This document shows positions 8,864-18,100 of a stretch of 64,000 bases of DNA, in pieces. Numbering within the stretch: position 1 is the first letter of the stretch; every line of letters starts with the position of its first letter. Both the position numbers and the translations under genes were made by a program. The notes beneath the pieces were generated by a model, which was not told the DNA's origin, made no database searches, and was given only the letters and a program-made list of their open reading frames with translations. Origin of the DNA: Rothia mucilaginosa (lineage in GTDB: Bacteria > Actinomycetota > Actinomycetes > Actinomycetales > Micrococcaceae); assembly GCF_001548235.1 (NCBI RefSeq), contig NZ_AP014938.1:1674001-1738000 (forward strand), in the 5' to 3' direction.

Positions 8864-10231
8864 CTAACGCAGGTGCCGGTCGGTATCCAGACGGTTCAAC
8901 ACCTGAGTGTCCTGATCGAACAGCCAGTTCTTATCAAAGAGCAGACGCACAAACGCCAGGCCCATACCCAACGCCATGAAAATCAGTAGGGACTGCACAA
9001 AACCGGTCGCCGCCGAATACATGTCACCGCTCGCAAAATGCGACATGGAACGGTAGAACAGCACACCCGGAACCATCGTCACCACCGCCGGAACCGACAG
9101 GGAAATACGCGTGTACTTACGCTGATGCAGCGGCGCCACAATCTCAGCCAAAATACCCACACCAAACACGGCAATCGTCGCCGCCATATGCGCGGGCATA
9201 CCCGCCTCCACCATGTGAATACGGGCGGGGTTCGCCACCGCAGCAATCACGCCACCCCACACGCACGCCACCGGGGAGGCGGCAAAAAGCATCGCGAAGC
9301 CAGCCGCCGCAACACCCGAAGAAAGCACCTGCAACACCAAATACAGGGTCGGGTCAAGGTTAAGAGGAGCCGGGGAAGCCAATGGCAGGTGGAACAGCGA
9401 ACCCAACAGCCACACCGCAAACGACGCGCTAATCAGCAGCAAACCCACATACGTCAGACGTGAAATACCCGCCAAAAAGTCCATACGAGAAATATCGAGC
9501 ATGCCCGTCACCATCGGGAAACCCGGCACCAAGAACAGCACCGACGAAATAAAACCAATCATATGGTTCGGGCTAACCCAACCCGCTGCAACCAGCACAT
9601 TAACAACCGCAATGTACAGACCCGCCGCCAGGAAACCACACGCCATCCACGTCGCCATGTGGCTCACCCCGCGCTTGAGCAGAGTCGAACGCAAATACTG
9701 ACCGGCACCCGCCGCCAAGAACACGACCGAGCACTCCACCAGACCGCCACGGTTCAGAAACGCGAACCCGGCACACGCAACAGCCGACGCCAACGCCAGC
9801 ATCCACGGGGTGTACAGAGGCTTCGCCGAATCGATACGGTCCAGCTCGGCGTTTGCCTCAGCCGGGGTGATCTTCTCGGGAAGCTCAGAAATGAACTTAC
9901 CCAACTGATCCAGCTTATGAGCGTTAATGCCCATCGTGCGCTGCTCAGCGACCTCAGTACGGAAATTACCCTCCGTGTACGAAGAAGTCGAAATCTCGGT
10001 GAAGGTCACCTGCGCGTGATGCTCCTTCAACCCCACAGCCTTCGCTAGGCGCGCCATCGACGCCTTAATACGGTAGGCGCTCGCACCCGACTTCATCAGG
10101 ATGCGGCCCAGGCGGAGCACCACCTGAGACTGCGCCACCAAATGCTCATGCGCCAGGCGGGTAGAACCCAAATAAATACTGCGCGTATTAGTGTCAGGGT
10201 ACGGCTCGGTAGTGCGGGGCTGATCATCCAT
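8864..10231 (-). CDS. ThrE-family threonine/serine exporter
   Basis: 455 residues. The N-terminal part (about 30-150) is the soluble ThrE domain typical of this family (LRLGRILMKSGASAYRIK, EISTSSYTEG). It is followed by about ten hydrophobic spans, including FISSVLFLVPGFPMVTGMLD and the second half with VTMVPGVLFYRSM. Both halves (DUF1212-like and the C-terminal ThrE_2-like part) are fused, as in Corynebacterium ThrE, a proton-driven exporter of threonine and serine. The actual substrate here is not shown by sequence. The ATG has GGAAGG upstream. Stands alone on -, with 162 bp to the exonuclease stop upstream. Confidence 0.88.
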   Translation of the reverse strand: MDDQPRTTEPYPDTNTRSIYLGSTRLAHEHLVAQSQVVLRLGRILMKSGASAYRIKASMARLAKAVGLKEHHAQVTFTEISTSSYTEGNFRTEVAEQRTMGINAHKLDQLGKFISELPEKITPAEANAELDRIDSAKPLYTPWMLALASAVACAGFAFLNRGGLVECSVVFLAAGAGQYLRSTLLKRGVSHMATWMACGFLAAGLYIAVVNVLVAAGWVSPNHMIGFISSVLFLVPGFPMVTGMLDISRMDFLAGISRLTYVGLLLISASFAVWLLGSLFHLPLASPAPLNLDPTLYLVLQVLSSGVAAAGFAMLFAASPVACVWGGVIAAVANPARIHMVEAGMPAHMAATIAVFGVGILAEIVAPLHQRKYTRISLSVPAVVTMVPGVLFYRSMSHFASGDMYSAATGFVQSLLIFMALGMGLAFVRLLFDKNWLFDQDTQVLNRLDTDRHLR

Positions 10232-10394
10232 GAGAGGCCTTCCGGGTCGTGCTATTCACATGCTATTCGTTGCAGGTGCGGTCACCTTCTAGCATAGGGG
10301 AGAAGCCCCGGAGGGGATAGCGTCAGCCCGTCAGTAAAGGCGAGATATGTTGGGTAGCTGGGGGAAGAGTGAGAGTGAGTTTAGCGGCGCAGTT

Positions 10395-11090
10395 TTAGCG
10401 GCGTACCGGCCAGCGGCCGTCAATGACCTCAGATTCCTTACCCGGCTGCGTACGCAACCACGCCTGGAAGCTCGCCGCCTGCTCCGCCGCCCACTGAATC
10501 TGCTGCTCGTGCAGCTGGCGCGCATCCACGTTGAGAACTTGCGGGAACTGCTCGGTCAGCTTCACCAGCAGACGCTCCGCCGCCAGGGCATCATCAGCGG
10601 AAGTATGCGCATTCTCCAGGGAGACACCGTACTCGGCGGCAAGAACCTCCAGGGTACGCTTGCCGCGCTTGCGCGGAATCACGTGCTTATGCAGAACATA
10701 CGGGTCGAGCACCACACCCGGCGGCAGCTCACCGTTGGCAATATTGTGGCGCAGCATCTCGTGGTGCAGCACCGAAAAATCGTAGGCGGCATTGAACGCA
10801 ATAATCGGCACGCCGTCAAGGTTCAGCGCACCAATCGCGCCGGCAAGCTCCCACACGACCTCGCGGGCGGGACGACCGTGCTCACGCGCGTACTCAGTCG
10901 TAATACCGTGCACGGCGGCGGCACCGGCAGGGATCTCAACGCCGGGGTCGGCAAGCCACTCGCCACGGCGCACCACATTACCCTGAGGATCCAGCAGAAT
11001 CAGGGAAGCAGTCACGATGCGGGCGGTGGTGACGTCCACACCGGTGGTTTCAAGGTCAAAAGTGGCGCGCAGGCCGTTCATCCAGGTCAT
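10395..11090 (-). CDS. DnaQ-like 3'-5' exonuclease
   Basis: 231 residues of the DEDD exonuclease superfamily. ExoI motif is FDLETTGVD near the N-terminus; the ExoII region is IIAFNAAYDFSVLHHE; ExoIII is NAHTSADDALAAERLL, with His and Asp in H-x4-D spacing (DEDDh type). The closest functional relatives are the epsilon proofreading subunit and stand-alone exonucleases found in many actinomycetes. No polymerase or helicase domain is attached. The start MTWMNGLRATFDLETTG places the catalytic motif close to the N-terminus, as expected. Faces the AdnA-like gene divergently. Confidence 0.85.
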   Translation of the reverse strand: MTWMNGLRATFDLETTGVDVTTARIVTASLILLDPQGNVVRRGEWLADPGVEIPAGAAAVHGITTEYAREHGRPAREVVWELAGAIGALNLDGVPIIAFNAAYDFSVLHHEMLRHNIANGELPPGVVLDPYVLHKHVIPRKRGKRTLEVLAAEYGVSLENAHTSADDALAAERLLVKLTEQFPQVLNVDARQLHEQQIQWAAEQAASFQAWLRTQPGKESEVIDGRWPVRR

Positions 11091-11262
11091 GCTATAAGAC
11101 TAACCCAGCGGGGCAACGGGCGCGCGCCCGCAGGTCATGCAGCTGTGGATAAGCCCCCCGACAGGGCAGCATATTAAGCCCCGGGAGAGGCATATCAACA
11201 GCCGACGAGCCCGAATAACAGCCGACAAGGTACAAGCGCGCTCCAGCCGATAGACTGAAACC

Positions 11263-14200
11263 ATGACAACCCAACTTCTCACCGGCATCCCCGGAACCGG
11301 TAAAACCCACCACCTCACCGAACGCGCCCTGCGCTACCTCGCCGACGGCAACGACCCCGCCCGCCTGCTCATCCTCGCACCCACCCGCACCGCCGCAACC
11401 CGCATGCGAGACACCATCGCCGCATCCAGCGACCGAAGCCTCTCCGTAGCACCCACCCGCGCCTGGGCAGCATACGCCTTCGACCTGCTCAAACGAGCCC
11501 AAACCCGCGGGCTACTCAGCGGCGTAGAAGGCAACCTCAAACTCCTCTCCGGCCCCGAACAAGACGTCATCATCGGCGAACTACTCGCCAACCACGCCGA
11601 AGGCATCGCACCCGGCCCCGCCTGGCCCGACGTACTCCGCGACGCCCTCGCAACCCGCGGATTCCGCCACGAAATCCGCGACTTCTTCGACCGCATGGCA
11701 GAATACGACCTCACCGCCGAAGACGTACACGCCCTCGCCACCGAACACAACCAGCCCGCCTGGCACGCCCTCGCCCAACTGCACACCGAATACCGTGCCG
11801 TGCGAGCCCTCCGCGCCAAAAACGCCTACGACCCGGCAGTACTCATCAACGACGCCTGCCGGCTACTGCTGCGCGCTCCCGAATTCCTCGCCGAAGAACG
11901 CCGCCGCTACGATCTGATCCTCATCGACGACGTGCAGGAACTCAGCCCCTCCATCTACCGGCTGCTGCGGCTCATCGCCGCAGAAGTCGCCCCCGCAGAC
12001 GCTAAGCACCTGACCGAAACCCACCCCGACCTCTTCGCAGAAGGTCCCCAGGTTGTCATGACCTACAGCGACGAAGCCGTGGTCCAGGGCTTCCGAGGCG
12101 CCCGCCCCGACCTCGTCACCACCCTGCAGGCAAGCTTCCCGAGCATGCGCACCCGCACGCTCACCACCTCCTACCGTCTGCCCGCACTCATGATGCCGCT
12201 CGTGGCGGACATTCGCCGCCGCCTGCCGCGCTACACCCGGTTCGTGCCGCTCACCGCCGAACAGGAAGGGGTCAAGAACGGCGCGAAGGAGGGGGTAAAG
12301 AATGGTGCACCCGCAACCTTTGGACGTATCAACACCACCCCCGCCGACGAAGCCCTCACCTGGGGTGCCGCCGACGAACCGCTGCTGCATTTGGGCGCCG
12401 ACGGCAAAATCCTCGACCCCGCGCACTACCGCACCGCACCCGCCGGCGTGTATAAGTATGCGCTTTCCAGCTCTCAGGACGAGGCGAACCTCATCGCCCA
12501 AATGCTGCTCGAAGAACGCATCTACGGCAACCACCCCTACCGCGAGTCCGCCATCATCGTGCGTAGCAGCGCGGACGTGGCGCGCATCCGCCGCGTGCTC
12601 TCCTCGAACGGCATTCCCTCGCGTACCTCCGCGGCGCTCGTGCCGGTGCGTGACGAGCCCGCCGTACGCCCCTTCCTCGACGCGCTCAGCCTGCTCGTCT
12701 ACGCCCGCAAGCGCGGCGAGAAGGCACTGAACCCCGCCGTGCACATGCCCGCTGCAGAAGGTGTGGAGTCGGGGGAGCGTGGCGGCTACGAGGCCCTCAG
12801 CGCAACCGAAGCTGAAGAACTCATGCGCCGAAGCCTCGATGACGTCATCGCCGAAGAAAGCCGCGCCAACCCCCTCGGCGGCGCGCAGAGCGCCATCACC
12901 CTGCTCACCTCCCGACTCGGTGGCGCATCCAGCATGGACGTGCGACGACTCCGCCAGCAGCTGCGATCCATCGAACTGCAAAGCGGCGGCCACCGCCCCA
13001 GCGACGACCTGCTCCTCGGCGCCCTGCTACACCCCGAAACCCTCCCCGAAGAGGGCGTAGGACGCGCCGTGCACCGCATCGCAGCCGTGCTCTCCGCCGG
13101 ACGTAAAGCACTCGCGCGCCCCGAATCTACTAGCACCGAAGTGCTCTGGGCGCTCTGGGAAGCCAGCGGCCTCGAAAAAACCTGGATCGCCCAGACACGC
13201 AACGCAGGCCCCGACGCGGACGCCGCCCACCGCAACCTCGACGCCATGATCGGACTCTTCGAAGCCGCCGACCGTTTCGACGAGCAGATGCGCGGCGCCG
13301 GTGCCGAACAATTCCTCGACTTCATCGACGCGCAGGACCTGCCCATGGATACCCTCGCTGCCCGCGGCGTACGCCAAGATGCGGTCGAGATTCTCACCCC
13401 CGCGCTCGCTGCCGGTCAGTCCTGGCGCACCGTATATGTATGCGGTCTGCAGGAAGGCACCTGGCCCAACACCACCGTGCGCGGCTCCCTGCTGAGCACC
13501 GGCGACCTTACGGACCTGTGCGACGCGCGCATCCGCCAGCGCGCCCAGCAGGCAGAACAGCAGGCGGGGGAGGGCAAGCAGCCTGTGCCGCCCGCCCGCA
13601 TCCGCAGCTACCCCGAACGCGTGCGCGACACCCGCCACGACGAGCTACGCATGTTCGCCGTCGCCGCCACCCGCGCCAGCACCCGCCTCGTGCTCACCGC
13701 CGTGCGCAACGACGACCAGGCACCCGGCGAGTTCTTCGACTTCGTGCTGCCCACCGACGCGGTCGGTGACTCCACGGACGTACCCATCACCCGCGTGCGC
13801 CGCCCCGCCACCCTGCGTTCCCTGGTGGCGGAGCTTCGCCGCACCCTCGTTGAGGAGTCGCTGAACGCGATGCGCGCCGAAGACGCTCAGGGCGGCGCGC
13901 AGATGCACAACGCACCGGAGGAGGACGCGCTCACCCCGGAGGCTTCCGCGTACCGACTCGATGCCGTCTCCCGCACTCTGGCGCGCCTGGCGAATGCGCA
14001 GGCACCCGGTGCCGCACCCGACGAGTGGTGGGGTCTTCTGCCGCTTTCTAGCGCGGAGCTGCTCTTTGCGCACCGCCCGGCAGGCCACGCTGAGGACGAA
14101 AACCACAGCGAAGAGTCTGCTGAAGAACAGGCTGAAAAGCCGAGCCGCCGCACCATTGCGCTCTCGCCCTCACGCCTGGAAACCATCCACAGCTCCCCGC

Positions 14201-15102
14201 TGGACTGGCTGGTTTCCGCCGCCCGCGCGGAAGCCCAAACCGACCTGTCCCGCTCCCTCGGCACGCTCATTCACGCCATCGCCGAGGAGTACCCGACCGG
14301 CACCCTTGAAGAGCTCCAAACTGCCCTCGACGAGCGCATTAGCTCCCTCGGCGTGCCCGCCCGCAAGGACGATGAGACCGACGAAGAGTACCGCGAGCGC
14401 GTGCCCTGGGAATCCTACGCCCTCTACGAGCGCGCCAAGCGCATGATTCTGCGCCTGAGCTACTACTACCGTCAGCACATGGGCGACGCCGGCTGGCAGA
14501 ACCTCGGTGTTGAAGGCTCCTTCTCGGTGCGTGTGCCCGTGCCCTTCGACCCCGCCGGTGAAGTCGGCGAGCTGGATGCGCTGCTCACCGGCCGCGTGGA
14601 CCGCCTCGAGGGTACCGCCCCGGCGGAGGACGGCACCCGCCGCTACGCCATTGTTGACCTGAAAACCGGCAAGTCTAAGCCGACCGGGTCGGAGATGGAG
14701 ACACATCCGCAGCTTGCCGCCTACCAGATTGCGGTGGAGGCTGGCGCGGGTGAGCAGCTGGAGGAGCGTTACCGCGCCGAAGCCGCCGCCCTACAGACGG
14801 GCGAACCGCTACCGGATGCCCGCCCCCGGGAGCTGGAGTACACCGGCTATACGGGTCGTTCCGGAGGCGCGGCGCTCGTGCAGCTGGGCGCCTCGGGCGT
14901 GAACGATGAGAGCAAGACTCGCCTGCAGGTTCAGCCCGCTCTGACGGAGCACGATTCGTGGGCGGCTGAGCTGGTGCAGCACGCAGCGGAGCTGATTGCT
15001 GGCTCGCAGGTGCAGGCTCGTCACCGTGAGGGCGGCTACGGGTGCCGCCTGCCGGAGATTTGCCCGATTTGTACGCGCGGCCGCCAGGTGACGCAGCCCT
15101 AG
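11263..15102 (+). CDS. adnA: AdnA-like UvrD-family helicase/nuclease subunit
   Basis: 1279 residues. Walker A GIPGTGKT near residue 8; Walker-B region ILIDDVQEL near 219-226 has Asp where active UvrD motors have Glu, consistent with a weak motor. The C-terminal nuclease domain has GTLIHAIAEE, the aspartate segment GELDALLTGRVDRLE, IVDLKTGK near 1131 and HPQLAAYQ: the PD-(D/E)XK set. Three cysteines follow (C1261, C1267, C1270) in C-x5-C-x2-C spacing, as in Fe-S nuclease domains; the expected first Cys is Ser978 in SSPLDW. With the next gene it should form the AdnAB end-resection complex. It is longer than the mycobacterial subunit (about 1045). There is no ribosome site; TAGACT lies 6 bases before the ATG, suggesting a leaderless message. 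Confidence 0.85.
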   Translation: MTTQLLTGIPGTGKTHHLTERALRYLADGNDPARLLILAPTRTAATRMRDTIAASSDRSLSVAPTRAWAAYAFDLLKRAQTRGLLSGVEGNLKLLSGPEQDVIIGELLANHAEGIAPGPAWPDVLRDALATRGFRHEIRDFFDRMAEYDLTAEDVHALATEHNQPAWHALAQLHTEYRAVRALRAKNAYDPAVLINDACRLLLRAPEFLAEERRRYDLILIDDVQELSPSIYRLLRLIAAEVAPADAKHLTETHPDLFAEGPQVVMTYSDEAVVQGFRGARPDLVTTLQASFPSMRTRTLTTSYRLPALMMPLVADIRRRLPRYTRFVPLTAEQEGVKNGAKEGVKNGAPATFGRINTTPADEALTWGAADEPLLHLGADGKILDPAHYRTAPAGVYKYALSSSQDEANLIAQMLLEERIYGNHPYRESAIIVRSSADVARIRRVLSSNGIPSRTSAALVPVRDEPAVRPFLDALSLLVYARKRGEKALNPAVHMPAAEGVESGERGGYEALSATEAEELMRRSLDDVIAEESRANPLGGAQSAITLLTSRLGGASSMDVRRLRQQLRSIELQSGGHRPSDDLLLGALLHPETLPEEGVGRAVHRIAAVLSAGRKALARPESTSTEVLWALWEASGLEKTWIAQTRNAGPDADAAHRNLDAMIGLFEAADRFDEQMRGAGAEQFLDFIDAQDLPMDTLAARGVRQDAVEILTPALAAGQSWRTVYVCGLQEGTWPNTTVRGSLLSTGDLTDLCDARIRQRAQQAEQQAGEGKQPVPPARIRSYPERVRDTRHDELRMFAVAATRASTRLVLTAVRNDDQAPGEFFDFVLPTDAVGDSTDVPITRVRRPATLRSLVAELRRTLVEESLNAMRAEDAQGGAQMHNAPEEDALTPEASAYRLDAVSRTLARLANAQAPGAAPDEWWGLLPLSSAELLFAHRPAGHAEDENHSEESAEEQAEKPSRRTIALSPSRLETIHSSPLDWLVSAARAEAQTDLSRSLGTLIHAIAEEYPTGTLEELQTALDERISSLGVPARKDDETDEEYRERVPWESYALYERAKRMILRLSYYYRQHMGDAGWQNLGVEGSFSVRVPVPFDPAGEVGELDALLTGRVDRLEGTAPAEDGTRRYAIVDLKTGKSKPTGSEMETHPQLAAYQIAVEAGAGEQLEERYRAEAAALQTGEPLPDARPRELEYTGYTGRSGGAALVQLGASGVNDESKTRLQVQPALTEHDSWAAELVQHAAELIAGSQVQARHREGGYGCRLPEICPICTRGRQVTQP

Positions 15103-15181
15103 TAGTCGCGTACCCTACGTTTACTTTCGATATCACTCACCCCGAACCTCCCATGAGAATGATCCATGAGGAAGAGGAATT

Positions 15182-18100
15182 ATGACTGACTCTGGCGCAT
15201 ACGGCGCTACTCACCCCGGCGTTACCCCCGGCGCTCACCCCGTTTCTGGCGCCGGCATGCTCACCCCCGCCCAGTGGTGTGAGCACAATAGCTGGCAGCT
15301 GCCCAACGGCATGCTCTTCTCTGCTGAAGCCGCCGCGAACGACCCGGCGCTGAAGCCTGCCAACTACCGCAGTGCCCTTGATATTGCCGAGATGCTCAAC
15401 GGGGCTGACGGCAAGAAGCCGACCCCCGAGCAGGTGCGCATGATTGAGGCGGGCCCCGCCCCGACCCTCGTCATTGCCGGTGCCGGTTCGGGCAAGACCG
15501 CGACCATGGTTGACCGCGTGATTTGGCTGGTCGACAACGGTTTTGTGCGCCCTGAAGAGGTGCTGGGCGTGACCTTCACCCGCAAGGCAGCAACCGAGTT
15601 GCGCAGCCGTATGCGTGCCGGTCTGAACACGCTGCGCCGTAGCCGCCGCGTCGCCCCGACCGATGAGGAACTGCGCGAGGGCATCGCTGACCCGACCGTG
15701 CTCACCTACCACTCCTACGCGAATAACCTCGTGAAGGAGTACGGTCTGCGCCTGGGCGTGGAGCAGGACGCGCAGATGCTTGGCGATGCGCAGAAGTGGC
15801 AGCTTGCCGCGCAGATTGTGCAGTACTGGGAGGGGGAGCTTCCCCTCGACCACGACGGCGTGCCGGTGTCTGCGGCGACCATGATTAACCAGATGCTGCA
15901 GCTCTCGGACGAGTGCGCGGAGCATCTGGTGGAGCCGCAGGAGGTCATTGACTTCTGCACCGAGCAGTTGGCGGCGTATGCGGCGGTGCCTGATCCGCGC
16001 CGCGCGACGAAGACTGAGAAGGAGATCCTGAAGGTTCAGCGTCTGCTACGTAACCGCCGAGTGTACGCGCGCATGGCGATGAGCTACGCCCGCGTGAAGG
16101 CGCGCATGCAGGTGCTGGATTTTGGTGACCTGATGCGTTTTGCCGCCCGCATTGCGGAGGCTGACCCGGCGATTCGTGAGGGTGAGCGTGCCCGCTTCAA
16201 GGTGGTTCTGCTGGATGAGTTCCAGGACACTTCGCACGCGCAGATGCGCTTGTTCTCCTCGATTTACGGCGCCGATGAGGAGGCGGGTATCCCGGCGCAT
16301 CCGGTGATGGCTGTGGGCGACCCGAAGCAGTCGATTTACGGTTTCCGTGGTGCTTCGGACGGTCAGATGTTCAGCTTCTACCGTCATTTCCCGACCGAGC
16401 ATGTGCAGCCGCTGTTCCTGTCCATTGCGTGGCGTAACGACATTTCGGTGCTGAACGCGGCAAACCACGTGGCGGAGAAGCTGAAGGAGGTTCCCGAGTG
16501 GGTGCGTGCCGCCGACGGCGATATTACCGCCGCTCAGGTTCCCGACCTGCGTCCGCGCTGCGCCCTGGTGGGGGAGCCTGGTTCGCCCGCTTTTGAGCAG
16601 GCTGCCGCGGGCATGGTGGGGCGTGTTGATTTGACGTACCACGACTCTGACCGTGAGGAAGCTGTGGCTATTGCCGAGCGTATTGCGGCGATGCGCGCGC
16701 AGGCGGTGCGCGAGTATGAGCGCGCCTACGCGGCGCATCGTTCCGGTGATGGTTCGGTGCGTCCGCGCCTGAAGATGCCCGAGATTGCGGTGTTGGCGCG
16801 TGTGCACGGTCAGCTGGACCCGATTCGTGTGGAGTGCGAGCGTCTGGGCATTCCGGTGCAGCAGGTGGGTTTGGGCGGTTTGCTCTCCCAACCGGAGGTT
16901 GTGGATTTGGTGTCGGCGTTGCGTGTGCTGGCGGATCCGAACCGTTCGGATGCCCTGGCGCGCCTGCTGACGGGTGCGCGTTGGCGTTTGGGTGCGGCGG
17001 ATATGTTGGCGCTGGGTGATTGGGCGCAGTCGCTGGTGCGTGAGCGTGAGCGTGCCCTGCGTGAGCAGATGGCGTTGCGTATGCTCGCGGAGGCTGAAGA
17101 CGCCGACGACGCAGCCGCTATCATCCTGCAGGCGGAGCATCTGCATGCCGCCCAGGAACGCCTGGACGAAACCCTCAAGGGCGCGGTGGAGGATTCCTCC
17201 GGCTACGCCTCCCTCATTGAGGCGGTGGAGAACCTGCCGCAGGATGGCGCGGACGGCGAACCCCTCTACGGTGAGCAGTACCGCGGCCGCCGCTTCTCCC
17301 CGGCGGCGCTGGAGCGTCTGCGTGCTTTCGCTGAGCAGATGCGCGTGCTGCGTGCCGGTTTGAGCGAGGATTTGGGCACGCTGCTGTACGAGATTGAACG
17401 GACCATGCTGCTCGATATTGAGCTGGCGGTCCGCCCGGGTACCGACCCGCTGGGTTCGCGCGCGAACCTGGACGCTTTCCACGAGGTTGCCGCCGCCTAC
17501 GGCATGTCGGCGCCGCGTATTAACGCGATGATTTACGCCGGTTCTGACGGCGTGAGCGCGGAGGAGGGCGATCCGGGTGCGCGCCGCTTCCTGCTGTCTT
17601 CGGGCGGCGTGAGCTACGTGATGGGCTTTCTCGCCTGGCTTGAGCGTGCCGATGATGAGGAGAAGGGCCTGGCGCTGGGTGCGGTGGAACCTGACCCGAA
17701 CGCGGTGCAGCTGATGACCATGCACGCGGCGAAGGGCTTGGAGTGGGATCATGTGCTTCTGCCGGGTCTGTGCGGTAGCGCGACCGGCGGGCAGACCCCG
17801 AACCTGTGGCAGATGTCGGCTAATGCGGCTCTGCCCTGGCCGCTGCGTGGCGACCGCGAGTACCTCCCGTCGATCCTTGAGACCATGGAGGAGATTACCG
17901 CCTTCGAGAAAGCGAAGGACCTGGAAGACTACCTGGCCGAGCATAAAGATGATGCCGCCGAGCACGCCGGCATGGAGGACCGCCGCCTCATGTACGTGGC
18001 GATGACCCGTGCCCGTAACCTGCTGGCGATGAGCGCCTACCGCTGGAAGAGTGCTTCTGTGGCACCTCAGCCGGTGCAACCCTTCTGGGAGGAGCTGATG

